Source: Methanobacteriota archaeon (GTDB lineage: Archaea; Thermoplasmatota; Poseidoniia; Poseidoniales; Poseidoniaceae). From it: 17,027 nucleotides of DNA. Shown piece after piece: positions 5,978-13,460 of the stretch. The notes below the pieces were generated by a model, which had not been told where the DNA came from, ran no database searches, and worked only from the letters and a program-made list of their open reading frames with translations. How positions within the stretch are numbered: position 1 is the stretch's first letter; every line of letters starts with the position of its first letter. Position numbers and translations under genes: made by a program. The stretch is from the NCBI GenBank assembly GCA_018645535.1, contig JABGWN010000106.1, forward strand, positions 1-17,027, in the 5' to 3' direction.

Positions 5978-8605
5978 ATGTCCAGTGATGAAACTACTTC
6001 TTCATCCCTCGGGGATTTAGAGGAGTACACGTCATCATGGGCACAATCTGGGTTTGATTTGGAAGCTATTTCAGAGCATTTCAATCACAATATTACGTTG
6101 TCTGATATTGAAGAAGTGGAAGCCAGAATCATTCACTGTGAGATCTTAAGAAAGCGTCTGAGTCTTGCCAAGGAAGAGAAGACATACCGCAACCGCCTCA
6201 CAAATCCGTTTAATGTTGAAGTTATTGAACTCGAATTCCTCGAATGGAGTAAAACGAATTTACCGTGGGAATCTGCCTGTTATCGATACTATCCTCTTTG
6301 GGCTTCTGATCCTGATAAAGAATCTCAATACTGGAATTTACTGCAAAATTTCTCTACCTTTGACGAGTCCAATTGGCCTGCTATTCAACTTCTTACCCCG
6401 TTCTTGGCTGAGCCTGACGCTTACAATGACTTACACGATGAAGTCTCTAAAATCGAAGACAGCGAAGCCCGACAACGGCAAATGCTTGACGAGGCGTTAT
6501 CGATTTTACGCAAACAGGGCTTTGATATTACAAAACCAACAGGGAATTTTATTGAACAACTTTCGAAAATAGATTACTATCAGTCGATTTCTGATCGAAG
6601 GGAATATGTTCTTCTTGAAATAAAAAATTCAATTCAGCCTTTTGACACAATCCTTTCAGAGACCTTAGAAAAACGAATACAAGAGTTAGACATCGAAGAT
6701 AGGGACTCTTTAGAAAAGTTGGAAAAGAACATTCAAACAATTAGCCACCACCTCAAAGAACGTCTTGTGGAGATGAATACCATTTTATCAAAATGGAATG
6801 ACCAAGGATTCACATACCATTCAACTACTCAAATCAGTTCCTCAGAATTACTTGAATGGGAACATATGTTGCCAGAGATTGAACAATCCTACAATATCCA
6901 TTCTTCAGCAATGGAGCGATGGGAGACAATCTCCAAATCTTGGGAATTGGATGGTGAAGAAATCCAGAGTAGTATAGGGAAACTAGAGCATACTGAAATG
7001 TTTCTTGAGAAAATCGAGGGTCTTGAACAAGAGTGGACGAATCTTGAACTTCAGACTGCTTCAATCATTGAACACTGGGAACAATACGGATTTGATTTAG
7101 ATATTTGGCGATACAGAGCAACTGAAGAGCCACGTTCCGCTTTAGCAGAGCTCACCGCATATGTTCCCTGCCTAGAAAAAGCGTCTGGATTAATGGATTC
7201 ATTTTTCAATCTCGATACCTCATTGGGAGGTGAAGAAGAAGTCGAACAACGTACAATCCTTCTCCAAACAGCAGATTTGGACGCTGAGATCTTATCGGAA
7301 ATGGAAGATTGGGTTGAGAAACGTGCTCTCAGAAATACACGTCATCGGCGTATGTTAGAACGAGAATGGAATCAATCAAAAAGGGCTGGAAAAACTACGA
7401 CTGAACCGAACTTCTCAGATTTACACTCCTTTGAGCAAGCGATTGCATCAATTGAACGACAAGGCCAACAACATCAGTTTGAACACTCTTCTTCTCGAAT
7501 AATTAGCAACGCAAAACGGGAATTACAAACACTTGAATCTCAGGGTTGGAACGTAGGCGAACTGATTACATTAGCGGAAGGAGATTCAGGTGAATTTCTC
7601 AGACAATTTACATCAACAAGAGGTGTAATGTCAAACATCTCTAAAATTCAAAGAAGGCTTTCTGCACTTGATTGGCGAAGAGATGTAACAAAAGGATTAG
7701 AGATATCAGAAATGGTTCGCAATCCTATTTCACTCAAAGGCATTGAAACGCAAATCCCTGCTCTAATACGCCATTTATCAAGTCGCCCAATCGAAGAAGA
7801 TGAATTTACGTATCCATTATGGTCGCCAACCCAAAGGCCAATCCTACTTCCTAAGAAAGACGGACAGTTGCCTACGAAGAATCATGTAATTATTCAACCA
7901 CGAACGACTCTAGAAGATGCACAAGAAGCCATCCTCGAAGCTATGGAAGAAGAAGTTGAGGTTGAAACTTCGGAACTTCAAGAAGAATCCCCGTTGGCTA
8001 AGAAAGAACCAATCCTTGAGGTTATAGCACCATTCGTTGAAGAAATAACACCAGAAAAACCGATTGAGAACCGTATTGAAACAAGGGATGAAAACACAGA
8101 CGCTGCGCTGAGCCCCAGGTTACTGAATTCGTTTGAATCCATCTTGGAACGACTGTCTTTGTCTGAGAGTATGGTCTTTAATGCTCAAGGGAATCTTGAT
8201 ACAAAACATCTCAGAAGAACTCTGGCGGAACATGTAGGTATTGAGCCAAGAGATGTTAGAGTTGATAGGATGATCCGCCTCTTACTTCGTCTCTTACCAT
8301 TCGATGATGCCTCGAATGATCAACGCGCTACATTAGTTGACAAAATAGGGCAAACCCTTCCCAAATATCAGCAATGGATTCGAATGCGCTTAGAAGCACG
8401 CCATTCAGGGGCGACAGGAAACTTCCTCGAGGACTCGATACAACTGGGGACAGCATTACATCGTACACCTGGACCTGGCGTTAAAGTTCCCTTAACTGCC
8501 GATACGTCACCCCTTCCTGACGCTTCGAATCTACAAGACATAGAGAAAAGCGTTCAACGACTTGTAGAAACCCTCGATTTGACTGCAGCTGGCGGCGTTA
8601 ACTAA
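5978..8605 (+). CDS. Large helical-repeat / coiled-coil protein, unknown function
   Basis: This 875-residue protein is acidic, with no signal peptide or membrane helix. Residues about 15-530 are almost entirely helical and carry a degenerate motif W-x3-G-F-D-[ILV]. Clear copies are at WAQSGFD (21-27), RKQGFD (178-183), WNDQGF (273-278) and WEQYGFD (367-373), with weaker ones near 322-326, 464-471 and 521-525. Many intervals are close to 48 residues or its multiple, which suggests a long repeat of two- or three-helix units. A linker of about 640-710 is Pro- and Glu-rich. A compact helical domain at about 710-800 contains LRRTLAEHVGIEPRDVRVDR. It may be a structural or chromosome/cell-division scaffold, but no named family is recognisable. 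The start is supported by AGGTGAG upstream. Its stop overlaps the stop of the convergent Pro-rich membrane protein by 4 nt. Confidence 0.85.
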   Translation: MSSDETTSSSLGDLEEYTSSWAQSGFDLEAISEHFNHNITLSDIEEVEARIIHCEILRKRLSLAKEEKTYRNRLTNPFNVEVIELEFLEWSKTNLPWESACYRYYPLWASDPDKESQYWNLLQNFSTFDESNWPAIQLLTPFLAEPDAYNDLHDEVSKIEDSEARQRQMLDEALSILRKQGFDITKPTGNFIEQLSKIDYYQSISDRREYVLLEIKNSIQPFDTILSETLEKRIQELDIEDRDSLEKLEKNIQTISHHLKERLVEMNTILSKWNDQGFTYHSTTQISSSELLEWEHMLPEIEQSYNIHSSAMERWETISKSWELDGEEIQSSIGKLEHTEMFLEKIEGLEQEWTNLELQTASIIEHWEQYGFDLDIWRYRATEEPRSALAELTAYVPCLEKASGLMDSFFNLDTSLGGEEEVEQRTILLQTADLDAEILSEMEDWVEKRALRNTRHRRMLEREWNQSKRAGKTTTEPNFSDLHSFEQAIASIERQGQQHQFEHSSSRIISNAKRELQTLESQGWNVGELITLAEGDSGEFLRQFTSTRGVMSNISKIQRRLSALDWRRDVTKGLEISEMVRNPISLKGIETQIPALIRHLSSRPIEEDEFTYPLWSPTQRPILLPKKDGQLPTKNHVIIQPRTTLEDAQEAILEAMEEEVEVETSELQEESPLAKKEPILEVIAPFVEEITPEKPIENRIETRDENTDAALSPRLLNSFESILERLSLSESMVFNAQGNLDTKHLRRTLAEHVGIEPRDVRVDRMIRLLLRLLPFDDASNDQRATLVDKIGQTLPKYQQWIRMRLEARHSGATGNFLEDSIQLGTALHRTPGPGVKVPLTADTSPLPDASNLQDIEKSVQRLVETLDLTAAGGVN

Positions 8606-9816
8606 TCAGATAACTCATCCATGAGGGCATCAGTAACTTCCTGAGACACCATTTGTTCTTGAGGAGCAGCGGCTACTGGAATGCGAGGAGCTTCTGGTAG
8701 TGGCGCATCCAATGGCAAAGAAGCAGAGTCAAAGCCTTGCAAAGAAGGTTGATTTGGAAGTATTGCAGGAGGAATTGGTAACGGGGCAGGTTGTGGAATT
8801 ACTGGCGGAGGAGGCGGTAATTGATTCGGCTGCGGTATGACTTGTGGAGGCGCTGGTAGTGGATTTGGTTGCGGCACAACTTGCGGAGGTGCTGGCAGCG
8901 GATTTGGCTGAGGCACAGTTTGTGGAGGTGCAGGGATTACGATAGGCTGTGTAGGTTGTGGCATAGTACTAGGCCCTTCTTCAGGAACTTGTATACTCGA
9001 AGATGCGATTTCCACCATTGGAGTAGTTGGCGATGCAGGCGCCTGTACAAGAGATGGCGGCCCGATAGGGGTTTGTTCATGCATCTGCGCTGGGGCAGCG
9101 ATCTGTAGTGGCTGGTGTACAGGAATAGGTGATCTCAAACTGATGTGTAACTCATCGATAGAAGTGGAATCAATATCACCAGTTTTCATATATTCAGCTA
9201 GAGTAGGTCCGATTAAGGCCATACTGGCCCGAAATGTAGGTTTGAAAACACCTATCAAGTTCATATCAAAAACATGAGTGCTTCCACATGATGAAAATAC
9301 CAAGCGGTGACTTTCCATGTATGAAGGTGCGAACTTTATACCGAATAAGATGGCTGAAATTCCTAAAACCATTGTAATTTGAAACGGGAAGAGGCACAAT
9401 ATCAATCCAACAAAGAAAAGACTGCCACTAACTCCCATTTCCACCTTAGTAGGTTTCTCGACAATATGTTGAAACCCTGTTAATTCACTATCCAATGCCA
9501 TTTTCAAATCTATTCTTGGAACACCATCTTGATGCATTTTAGTCTCAACAATTCGAAACAAACCCTCTCCCACGATAATCGAAGTTGATTCAAGACCATC
9601 ATTTGATTCAGTTAATGTAAATTCAACAACCTCTTCATCATTATTCAGGAAGAGTGGTTTAGCACGTATAGGGAGAGCGAGCACATCATGGATCTCTTTT
9701 TCTTCGATTGCTTCTTCTTCCGAATCTTCTACGATTTCTTCATCAGACGCAGGCGCATCTACAACATCTTCTTCATCAGAATCTTCGCCCCAAGGCGTCT
9801 CGACAAGAGTGTCCAT
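8602..9816 (-). CDS. Membrane protein with acidic N-terminus and proline-rich tandem repeats
   Basis: This gene encodes 404 residues from the ATG at 9816; a TTG at 9834 would add six. Residues 1-45 are strongly acidic (Asp/Glu runs). Residues about 62-125 may be a small globular domain. About 129-163 form a hydrophobic hairpin or two closely spaced membrane helices, and about 165-225 are polar and soluble. From about 230 on, the chain is low-complexity Pro/Gln-rich, with five tandem 13-residue units at 295-359 (consensus PAPPQVVPQPNPL). The C-terminus returns to an acidic helix (TDALMDELSD). Pro-rich chains of this kind are usually flexible spacers or ligands for protein-binding modules. It lies 39 nt downstream of dnaG in the same direction and is probably co-transcribed. 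The function is unknown. Confidence 0.82.
   Translation of the reverse strand: MDTLVETPWGEDSDEEDVVDAPASDEEIVEDSEEEAIEEKEIHDVLALPIRAKPLFLNNDEEVVEFTLTESNDGLESTSIIVGEGLFRIVETKMHQDGVPRIDLKMALDSELTGFQHIVEKPTKVEMGVSGSLFFVGLILCLFPFQITMVLGISAILFGIKFAPSYMESHRLVFSSCGSTHVFDMNLIGVFKPTFRASMALIGPTLAEYMKTGDIDSTSIDELHISLRSPIPVHQPLQIAAPAQMHEQTPIGPPSLVQAPASPTTPMVEIASSSIQVPEEGPSTMPQPTQPIVIPAPPQTVPQPNPLPAPPQVVPQPNPLPAPPQVIPQPNQLPPPPPVIPQPAPLPIPPAILPNQPSLQGFDSASLPLDAPLPEAPRIPVAAAPQEQMVSQEVTDALMDELSD
8740..8934 (-). repeat. Five tandem 39-bp repeats coding for 13-residue Pro/Gln units
   Basis: The units PAPPQTVPQPNPL, PAPPQVVPQPNPL, PAPPQVIPQPNQL, PPPPPVIPQPAPL and PIPPAILPNQPSL follow each other without a gap. 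The first three are the most alike and the last two are more diverged. The pattern fits expansion by slippage or unequal crossover within the reading frame. There are no spacers, so this is not a CRISPR array. Confidence 0.8.
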
Positions 9817-9855
9817 ACTTAGGTCTAAGACCAATCAGACCATCAACGTACCTAA

Positions 9856-11046
9856 TTATCGGTGCATTTCAGAGAACCAAGACTTGGCTGCTCCGTCTTT
9901 ACTAAATCCCTTTCCAGGTTTTGTCCCAATAACGGTATCGATTGAAGCTTCAGAAGCAATTTCTTGAATGCGTTCATTGACAGGTCCATTGATGATGAGT
10001 ACCTTGACGCCTTCAGTAGAAGAAGCAGTCTTAGCAATACCTGCAGCACCCATTTCCTCGCCAACACTTCCGTCAGCTAGTACAAACAGAGCCTTGTTTT
10101 TACCAAGTGAATCGAGATGATCGAACATTTCTTGAATTTCAGCAGGTGCAACTTCAGTTTCAAACACTTCAGGCATTTCTTCTACCCAGTCGCCCTTATC
10201 CGCACCACCATGTTTCTTCTTGTCTTCCTTGTCTTCCTTCTCCATAATCTTTGCAAATTTAGCGACTTCAACCTTCATAGACAGAGATTTGGTAATTGTC
10301 TTCTGAGGAAGGAGTTCCCATTCTTGTCCGGTTGGTGCTTGTGCGACAAAGTCGACGCGCAGAATAGCGTGAAGTTGGCGGAAGAGCATCTCTCCACCAC
10401 GGTCTCCATCAATCGCTAGTGTAACGGATTGCTTTCCATTTGCAAGGTCAATAAGCTCTTGCTTAATGTCTCCAGCGCCATCTGCACTGATTGCATTCTT
10501 TACACCACAGTTGAGTAGGTTAATGACGTCATTACGGCCTTCGACAATAATGAGTGAGTCAGAACTCTGCACGTTTGGTCCACATGTTAAACCATGGAAA
10601 TTCGTTGCAGTTCCTACAGTGAGGACTGAGCGAACTTCTTCAACAACAGTTTTGCTAGCAGCCTCGCCAGAATTGACGAGTTGAAGCAGTAGTTCCTTTG
10701 CACGGTCAACAACAGCACTACGCTTTGTTGCACGAACGTCTGATATTTCTATGACAGTTATCTTTGCTTGACATGGACCAATACGATCGATTGTTTCGAG
10801 CGCAGATCCAATAATTGCAGTTTCAACGTTATCCATACTACTTGGTATGAGAATAACTCCATGCACCTTACCGCCCTTTGTTTCTGTTTCTACGTCAACG
10901 TGTCCTACGCGAGCAGTTCGTTGCAGTTTTCGTAGTTCAAGTTCATCGCCTAGTAGACCTTCTGTTTGGCCCATAATAGCGCCAATGATGTCCTTGCGTT
11001 GAACTGTTCCGTTTACTTTGATATCGGCTTTGATGAGATACTTCAT
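9856..11046 (-). CDS. dnaG: Archaeal DnaG-type primase (Toprim)
   Basis: This 396-residue protein is the archaeal DnaG-like protein. It is known both as a primase with RNA-synthesising activity and as a component of the archaeal exosome. The N-terminal domain begins MKYLIKADIK and includes GQTEGLLGDELELRKLQRT. The central Toprim domain shows the catalytic Glu169 (IIVEGRNDV), Asp213 and Asp215 (AIDGDRGG). A charged Lys/Glu linker and the C-terminal archaeal region follow. No zinc-binding or helicase-binding domain of bacterial DnaG is present. I place the start at ATG 11046 because the family starts there and AAGGAAAGG precedes it; the frame is open 23 codons further to a TTG at 11115. It is the first gene of a probable dnaG / Pro-rich membrane protein operon. 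This gene is the main reason for calling the organism archaeal. Confidence 0.96.
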   Translation of the reverse strand: MKYLIKADIKVNGTVQRKDIIGAIMGQTEGLLGDELELRKLQRTARVGHVDVETETKGGKVHGVILIPSSMDNVETAIIGSALETIDRIGPCQAKITVIEISDVRATKRSAVVDRAKELLLQLVNSGEAASKTVVEEVRSVLTVGTATNFHGLTCGPNVQSSDSLIIVEGRNDVINLLNCGVKNAISADGAGDIKQELIDLANGKQSVTLAIDGDRGGEMLFRQLHAILRVDFVAQAPTGQEWELLPQKTITKSLSMKVEVAKFAKIMEKEDKEDKKKHGGADKGDWVEEMPEVFETEVAPAEIQEMFDHLDSLGKNKALFVLADGSVGEEMGAAGIAKTASSTEGVKVLIINGPVNERIQEIASEASIDTVIGTKPGKGFSKDGAAKSWFSEMHR

Positions 11047-11095
11047 CGCCTTTCCTTGTTTATTTCCTGAATGATTTTTTCGAGCCAGATTAATT

Positions 11096-11101
11096 CCTCC
11101 T
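11096..11101 (-). promoter_or_regulatory. Strong AGGAGG Shine-Dalgarno-like site without an obvious start codon
   Basis: On the minus strand AAAGGAGG lies 50 nt upstream of the dnaG ATG. The only near-cognate codon at normal spacing is an in-frame CTG at 11088, 7 nt away, which would add 14 residues to DnaG. It may mark CTG initiation, a standby ribosome site, or be chance. Confidence 0.4.
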
Positions 11102-11117
11102 TTCGGCTTCCTCAAAG

Positions 11118-11153
11118 ACAGTACTTTTCCGCCCTAATTAGGCGATACAGTAC
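11118..11153. repeat. ACAGTAC direct repeats flanking a CGCC/GGCG inverted repeat
   Basis: ACAGTAC occurs at 11118-11124 and 11147-11153, 29 nt apart. Between them CGCC (11130-11133) and GGCG (11141-11144) form an inverted repeat around an AT-rich loop, which also contains the palindrome CCTAATTAGG. The element lies in the dnaG upstream region and may be regulatory DNA or leader RNA structure. Confidence 0.4.
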
Positions 11154-11155
11154 AA

Positions 11156-11180
11156 TGGTTACACGCAAAGCGGGTAACCA
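11156..11180. promoter_or_regulatory. Strong hairpin / palindrome upstream of dnaG
   Basis: TGGTTAC (11156-11162) pairs exactly with GTAACCA (11174-11180). Inside, CGC-AAA-GCG continues the stem after one mismatch, giving about 10 bp with a 3-nt loop over 25 nt. On the minus strand a TATA-like ATAAATT is centred near 11201. That would place transcription start at about 11176, so the hairpin could form or overlap the 5' end of the dnaG mRNA. Other readings are an operator, or a terminator of the upstream membrane gene. An A5 run at 11239-11243 (U5 in that transcript), about 20 nt after its stop, is another termination candidate. Confidence 0.5.
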
Positions 11181-11262
11181 AGTGAATATGATTCGGCAAT
11201 TTATCCTAGACACTCCACCTTTTCAAGGCTGCGGCTAGAAAAACGGTAATTTGGATGATTTC

Positions 11263-11838
11263 TCAATCTTTAGGAAGTGACGAGGAACGCTCTTCCAAAT
11301 CATCTCTCTTTTCTTTGCTAAGAAACGGCAGATGAGGATCTTCATCCCCCATATTATTCTTCCAAGCATCCATTGCACGCGCCCATATTTCTTCATCAGC
11401 ATTCCATTCAAGCCAGCGTTCGATAAAGGCAACATGCCGTTGGACGTCTTCATCTTCGGGAGCTAAATGCTTGAGCAAAAGATTTGTCTGTGCTAAGATC
11501 AATCCCATCGGTGGTGCAATGAGGTATACGCCGAACGGATTTCGCTCCGCTGATATGGTCAGATGTTCTTTCCATAGGCCAAAACCTACATCGTAAATAT
11601 ATCCTATGAATAATACTATTAGGACAACAATAATACCGATTAACAGTAGGCCAAAATAGGTTGATGAAATTCCAAAAACCTCATCAGAAAAGCAGAGTGA
11701 GCCACTGCAACTATCGTCAAACCTCCACTTCACATAGGGCCAAATAATCAACGTCAGGGTCGTTGTCCAGAATACCATTGAGACAACCGCCTGGGATTGC
11801 TGAATCCGCCAATATTGACGCATGATCATTTTCTTCAT
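11263..11838 (-). CDS. Small membrane protein, unknown
   Basis: This 191-residue protein has two clear membrane helices at about 18-37 and 61-82, and a weaker hydrophobic stretch at about 102-122. The loop between the first two helices carries Cys44 and Cys49, which could form a disulfide if it faces outside. The C-terminal 70 residues are soluble, charged and Trp-rich (RWLEWNADEEIWARAMDAW). No family is recognised. The ATG at 11838 is favoured over the ATG five codons downstream because a TATA-like palindrome is centred 23 nt upstream, consistent with a leaderless mRNA. The gene is monocistronic, or loosely upstream of dnaG with a 216-nt gap. Confidence 0.72.
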   Translation of the reverse strand: MKKMIMRQYWRIQQSQAVVSMVFWTTTLTLIIWPYVKWRFDDSCSGSLCFSDEVFGISSTYFGLLLIGIIVVLIVLFIGYIYDVGFGLWKEHLTISAERNPFGVYLIAPPMGLILAQTNLLLKHLAPEDEDVQRHVAFIERWLEWNADEEIWARAMDAWKNNMGDEDPHLPFLSKEKRDDLEERSSSLPKD

Positions 11839-12106
11839 GGTTTAACGAATACCGAACAATATATTGTTTCACCGCTTCTTCGGCTTACAAAATACCCTTC
11901 TTTCCTTAATGTTAATTGGGAGATTGATCTCGTTTAAGCGCTCACTTTGAATATGTTATACAAGGGCCAGGATCTTATCCAGCGTAACACCAACGCAACA
12001 ACGTTGATGTTCTATTACTGAAACCCACCAATATGGAAGATTTGTCTCCGTCATTGGAAGCACTGCGGATGTTCGTAAATCCATACAACAACAAAGAGGC
12101 GTTTAA
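11839..12106. other. Divergent intergenic region
   Basis: These 268 nt separate the leftward membrane protein from the rightward methyltransferase-like gene. Apart from the TATA-like palindrome and an AGAGG 9 nt before the ATG at 12107, I see only a 22-codon ORF (ATG at about 11955) that is too short to support, and no tRNA or other RNA gene. Confidence 0.5.
11855..11868 (-). promoter_or_regulatory. TATA-box-like perfect palindrome AACAATATATTGTT
   Basis: This 14-nt perfect palindrome is centred 23 nt upstream of the membrane protein ATG. That is close to the distance between an archaeal TATA box and a leaderless start. Its symmetry also suits a dimeric regulator site. The sequence is certain; promoter function is inferred. 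Confidence 0.5.
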
Positions 12107-12853
12107 ATGAGCGAAATCAAAGATAATTTTGAGCACCGTATCAACCCGGTTTCAATCAATCTAACAACCTTAGAATTTCTAAAAGAATACATCGACAATA
12201 ATGAGGTATCAAGCATTCTTGAATTTGGTAGTGGGGTTTCAACTGAATTTTGGTCCGAACAATTATCACAAGCCCACGTCATTTCCTATGAAAATAGCAG
12301 AAGGTATCGAAAAATTACCGCCTCTCGAGTGAACAAAAAAGCCGATAATATTCACGTTCGATTTGGGCCACTGAGGATAATGAAACTTTTCGGACGACGC
12401 TACATCTCTTACAAAACGGGCTCCTTCCTCAGAAAAAACGCACCGAAATCGTTCGATCTGGTTTTAATTGATGGACCGCCTGGTTTTCTTTATTCTAGGG
12501 AGGCAACACTGTTACAAGCAATTGATTTCATAAGTGAGAGCACTCAAATAATCCTTGATGACGCTGAAAGAGATATTGAAAAGGCGACCATAGCGCGATG
12601 GAGTGAGATGTTCGATATGCATGATTTACGATTTCATAAAATGGGAAAGAAGGAGATAGCAACATTTCGCATCTCACCAACACCCAAATTAGCAAAAATG
12701 CCAGAATCACCCAATCACAAGTTGGGCAAATCTATTCGACTACTCTTGACCTTCCACAGGCAGAATATCATGCATAATCTTTGGTTGTTGAAAATGCGAT
12801 TACTAAACAAGGAACCCTTCCCTGACCAAAAAATGAATGAAGACGAACTCTGA
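12107..12853 (+). CDS. Class I SAM-dependent methyltransferase-like protein
   Basis: This 248-residue protein is soluble. The Rossmann-like SAM-binding pattern is visible as motif I, ILEFGSGVSTEFW (37-49), an acidic end of strand 2 (SYEN, 60-63), DLVLIDGPPG (117-126) and IILDDAER (148-155). The IDGPPG/ILDD arrangement is typical of the Methyltransf_24-like group of small-molecule or glycan methyltransferases. The C-terminal 60 residues are basic and may contact a membrane or nucleic acid. The start is the ATG after AGAGGCGTTTAA. The gene stands alone, with 268 nt upstream and 109 nt downstream. The substrate cannot be told from sequence. Confidence 0.78.
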   Translation: MSEIKDNFEHRINPVSINLTTLEFLKEYIDNNEVSSILEFGSGVSTEFWSEQLSQAHVISYENSRRYRKITASRVNKKADNIHVRFGPLRIMKLFGRRYISYKTGSFLRKNAPKSFDLVLIDGPPGFLYSREATLLQAIDFISESTQIILDDAERDIEKATIARWSEMFDMHDLRFHKMGKKEIATFRISPTPKLAKMPESPNHKLGKSIRLLLTFHRQNIMHNLWLLKMRLLNKEPFPDQKMNEDEL

Positions 12854-12860
12854 ATAATCG

Positions 12861-12882
12861 GGCCAACTACTCTATCTTGGCC
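12861..12882 (+). terminator. Possible hairpin after the methyltransferase-like gene
   Basis: GGCCAA (12861-12866) and TTGGCC (12877-12882) flank a 10-nt loop, starting 8 nt after the stop codon. No clear U-run follows, so termination is only suggested by position. The remaining 80 nt to the next gene hold its promoter. Confidence 0.3.
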
Positions 12883-12962
12883 ACTTGTTGCAAATTAGGG
12901 AGTCGAACAACAAAAAAGTCTCGTAACGCTCCAATTCCACCTCATGGTTTCAAGAAGAAGAT

Positions 12963-13460
12963 GTGTGTAGCAAAACTGTGTCGGACTCCAACATACATCG
13001 TCTTGCTGCCTTTCGCAGTACTGTAGAGGTGATGCTTACTGACGGCGTTTTAACACGAGAAGAAAAGCGACTCATTATCCGCCTCTCATCTTGTCTGAGC
13101 CTTGAATCACATCAACCTGCAGAAATATATCAGGCGATAATTGATGGCAAGAAAACTGAGAATGGAGATCGATTGACAGAGGAAGAGCAGCGAGAAGTTT
13201 ACAAAACGATATTTGAGATTGCTATCATTAACGCTTCTTTATCGAAAGATGAGTTCAGAGTTATGGCTCACTTACGTAGTATCTTTTCAATTGATGAAGA
13301 AGAACACCAACTCGTTGAAGACGAACTCCGTGATATGGTAAAAGAGCGGTTCGAAGATCCAAATGTAGTTGAAAAGACATTGAACACACTTCGTGATTCT
13401 GTGCGTCTTGTTACAGCATTATTCGATAATGTTCGAAAGAAGAATCATGGTGAAAATTGA
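12963..13460 (+). CDS. TerB-like helical protein
   Basis: This 165-residue, all-helical acidic protein resembles the TerB (tellurite resistance / DUF533-like) fold. An early AFRSTVEVMLTDGVLTREEKRLI (about 16-38) contains the typical acidic DG-x-L-[ST]-x-E-E turn. A second half-repeat INASLSKDEFRVMAHLRSIF follows at about 89-108. TerB-like domains bind metal or associate with membranes in several stress and secretion systems, but the assignment here rests on pattern only. The start is a GTG at 12963, with another in-frame GTG at 12978; no in-frame ATG precedes the conserved region. The stop overlaps the next ATG by 1 nt (TGATG), so translation is probably coupled. Confidence 0.72.
   Translation: MCSKTVSDSNIHRLAAFRSTVEVMLTDGVLTREEKRLIIRLSSCLSLESHQPAEIYQAIIDGKKTENGDRLTEEEQREVYKTIFEIAIINASLSKDEFRVMAHLRSIFSIDEEEHQLVEDELRDMVKERFEDPNVVEKTLNTLRDSVRLVTALFDNVRKKNHGEN

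Noticed and set aside
5806..6084. 92-codon minus-strand ORF ending TAATG on the TPR start
   Set aside because: The stop/start overlap is suggestive of coupling, but the ORF starts antisense inside the 875-residue gene and matches nothing I know. A GTG-started 52-residue version cannot be excluded.
8740..8934. Regular 39-bp repeats considered as a CRISPR-like array
   Set aside because: The units are contiguous, in frame and code for Pro-rich peptides, with no unique spacers.
11047..11115. TTG at 11115 as dnaG start
   Set aside because: Archaeal DnaG begins at MKYLIKA, encoded from 11046, and that ATG has its own upstream purine-rich site.
11156..11180. Hairpin considered as part of a tRNA
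   Set aside because: There is no T-loop or anticodon arm at the required distances on either strand.
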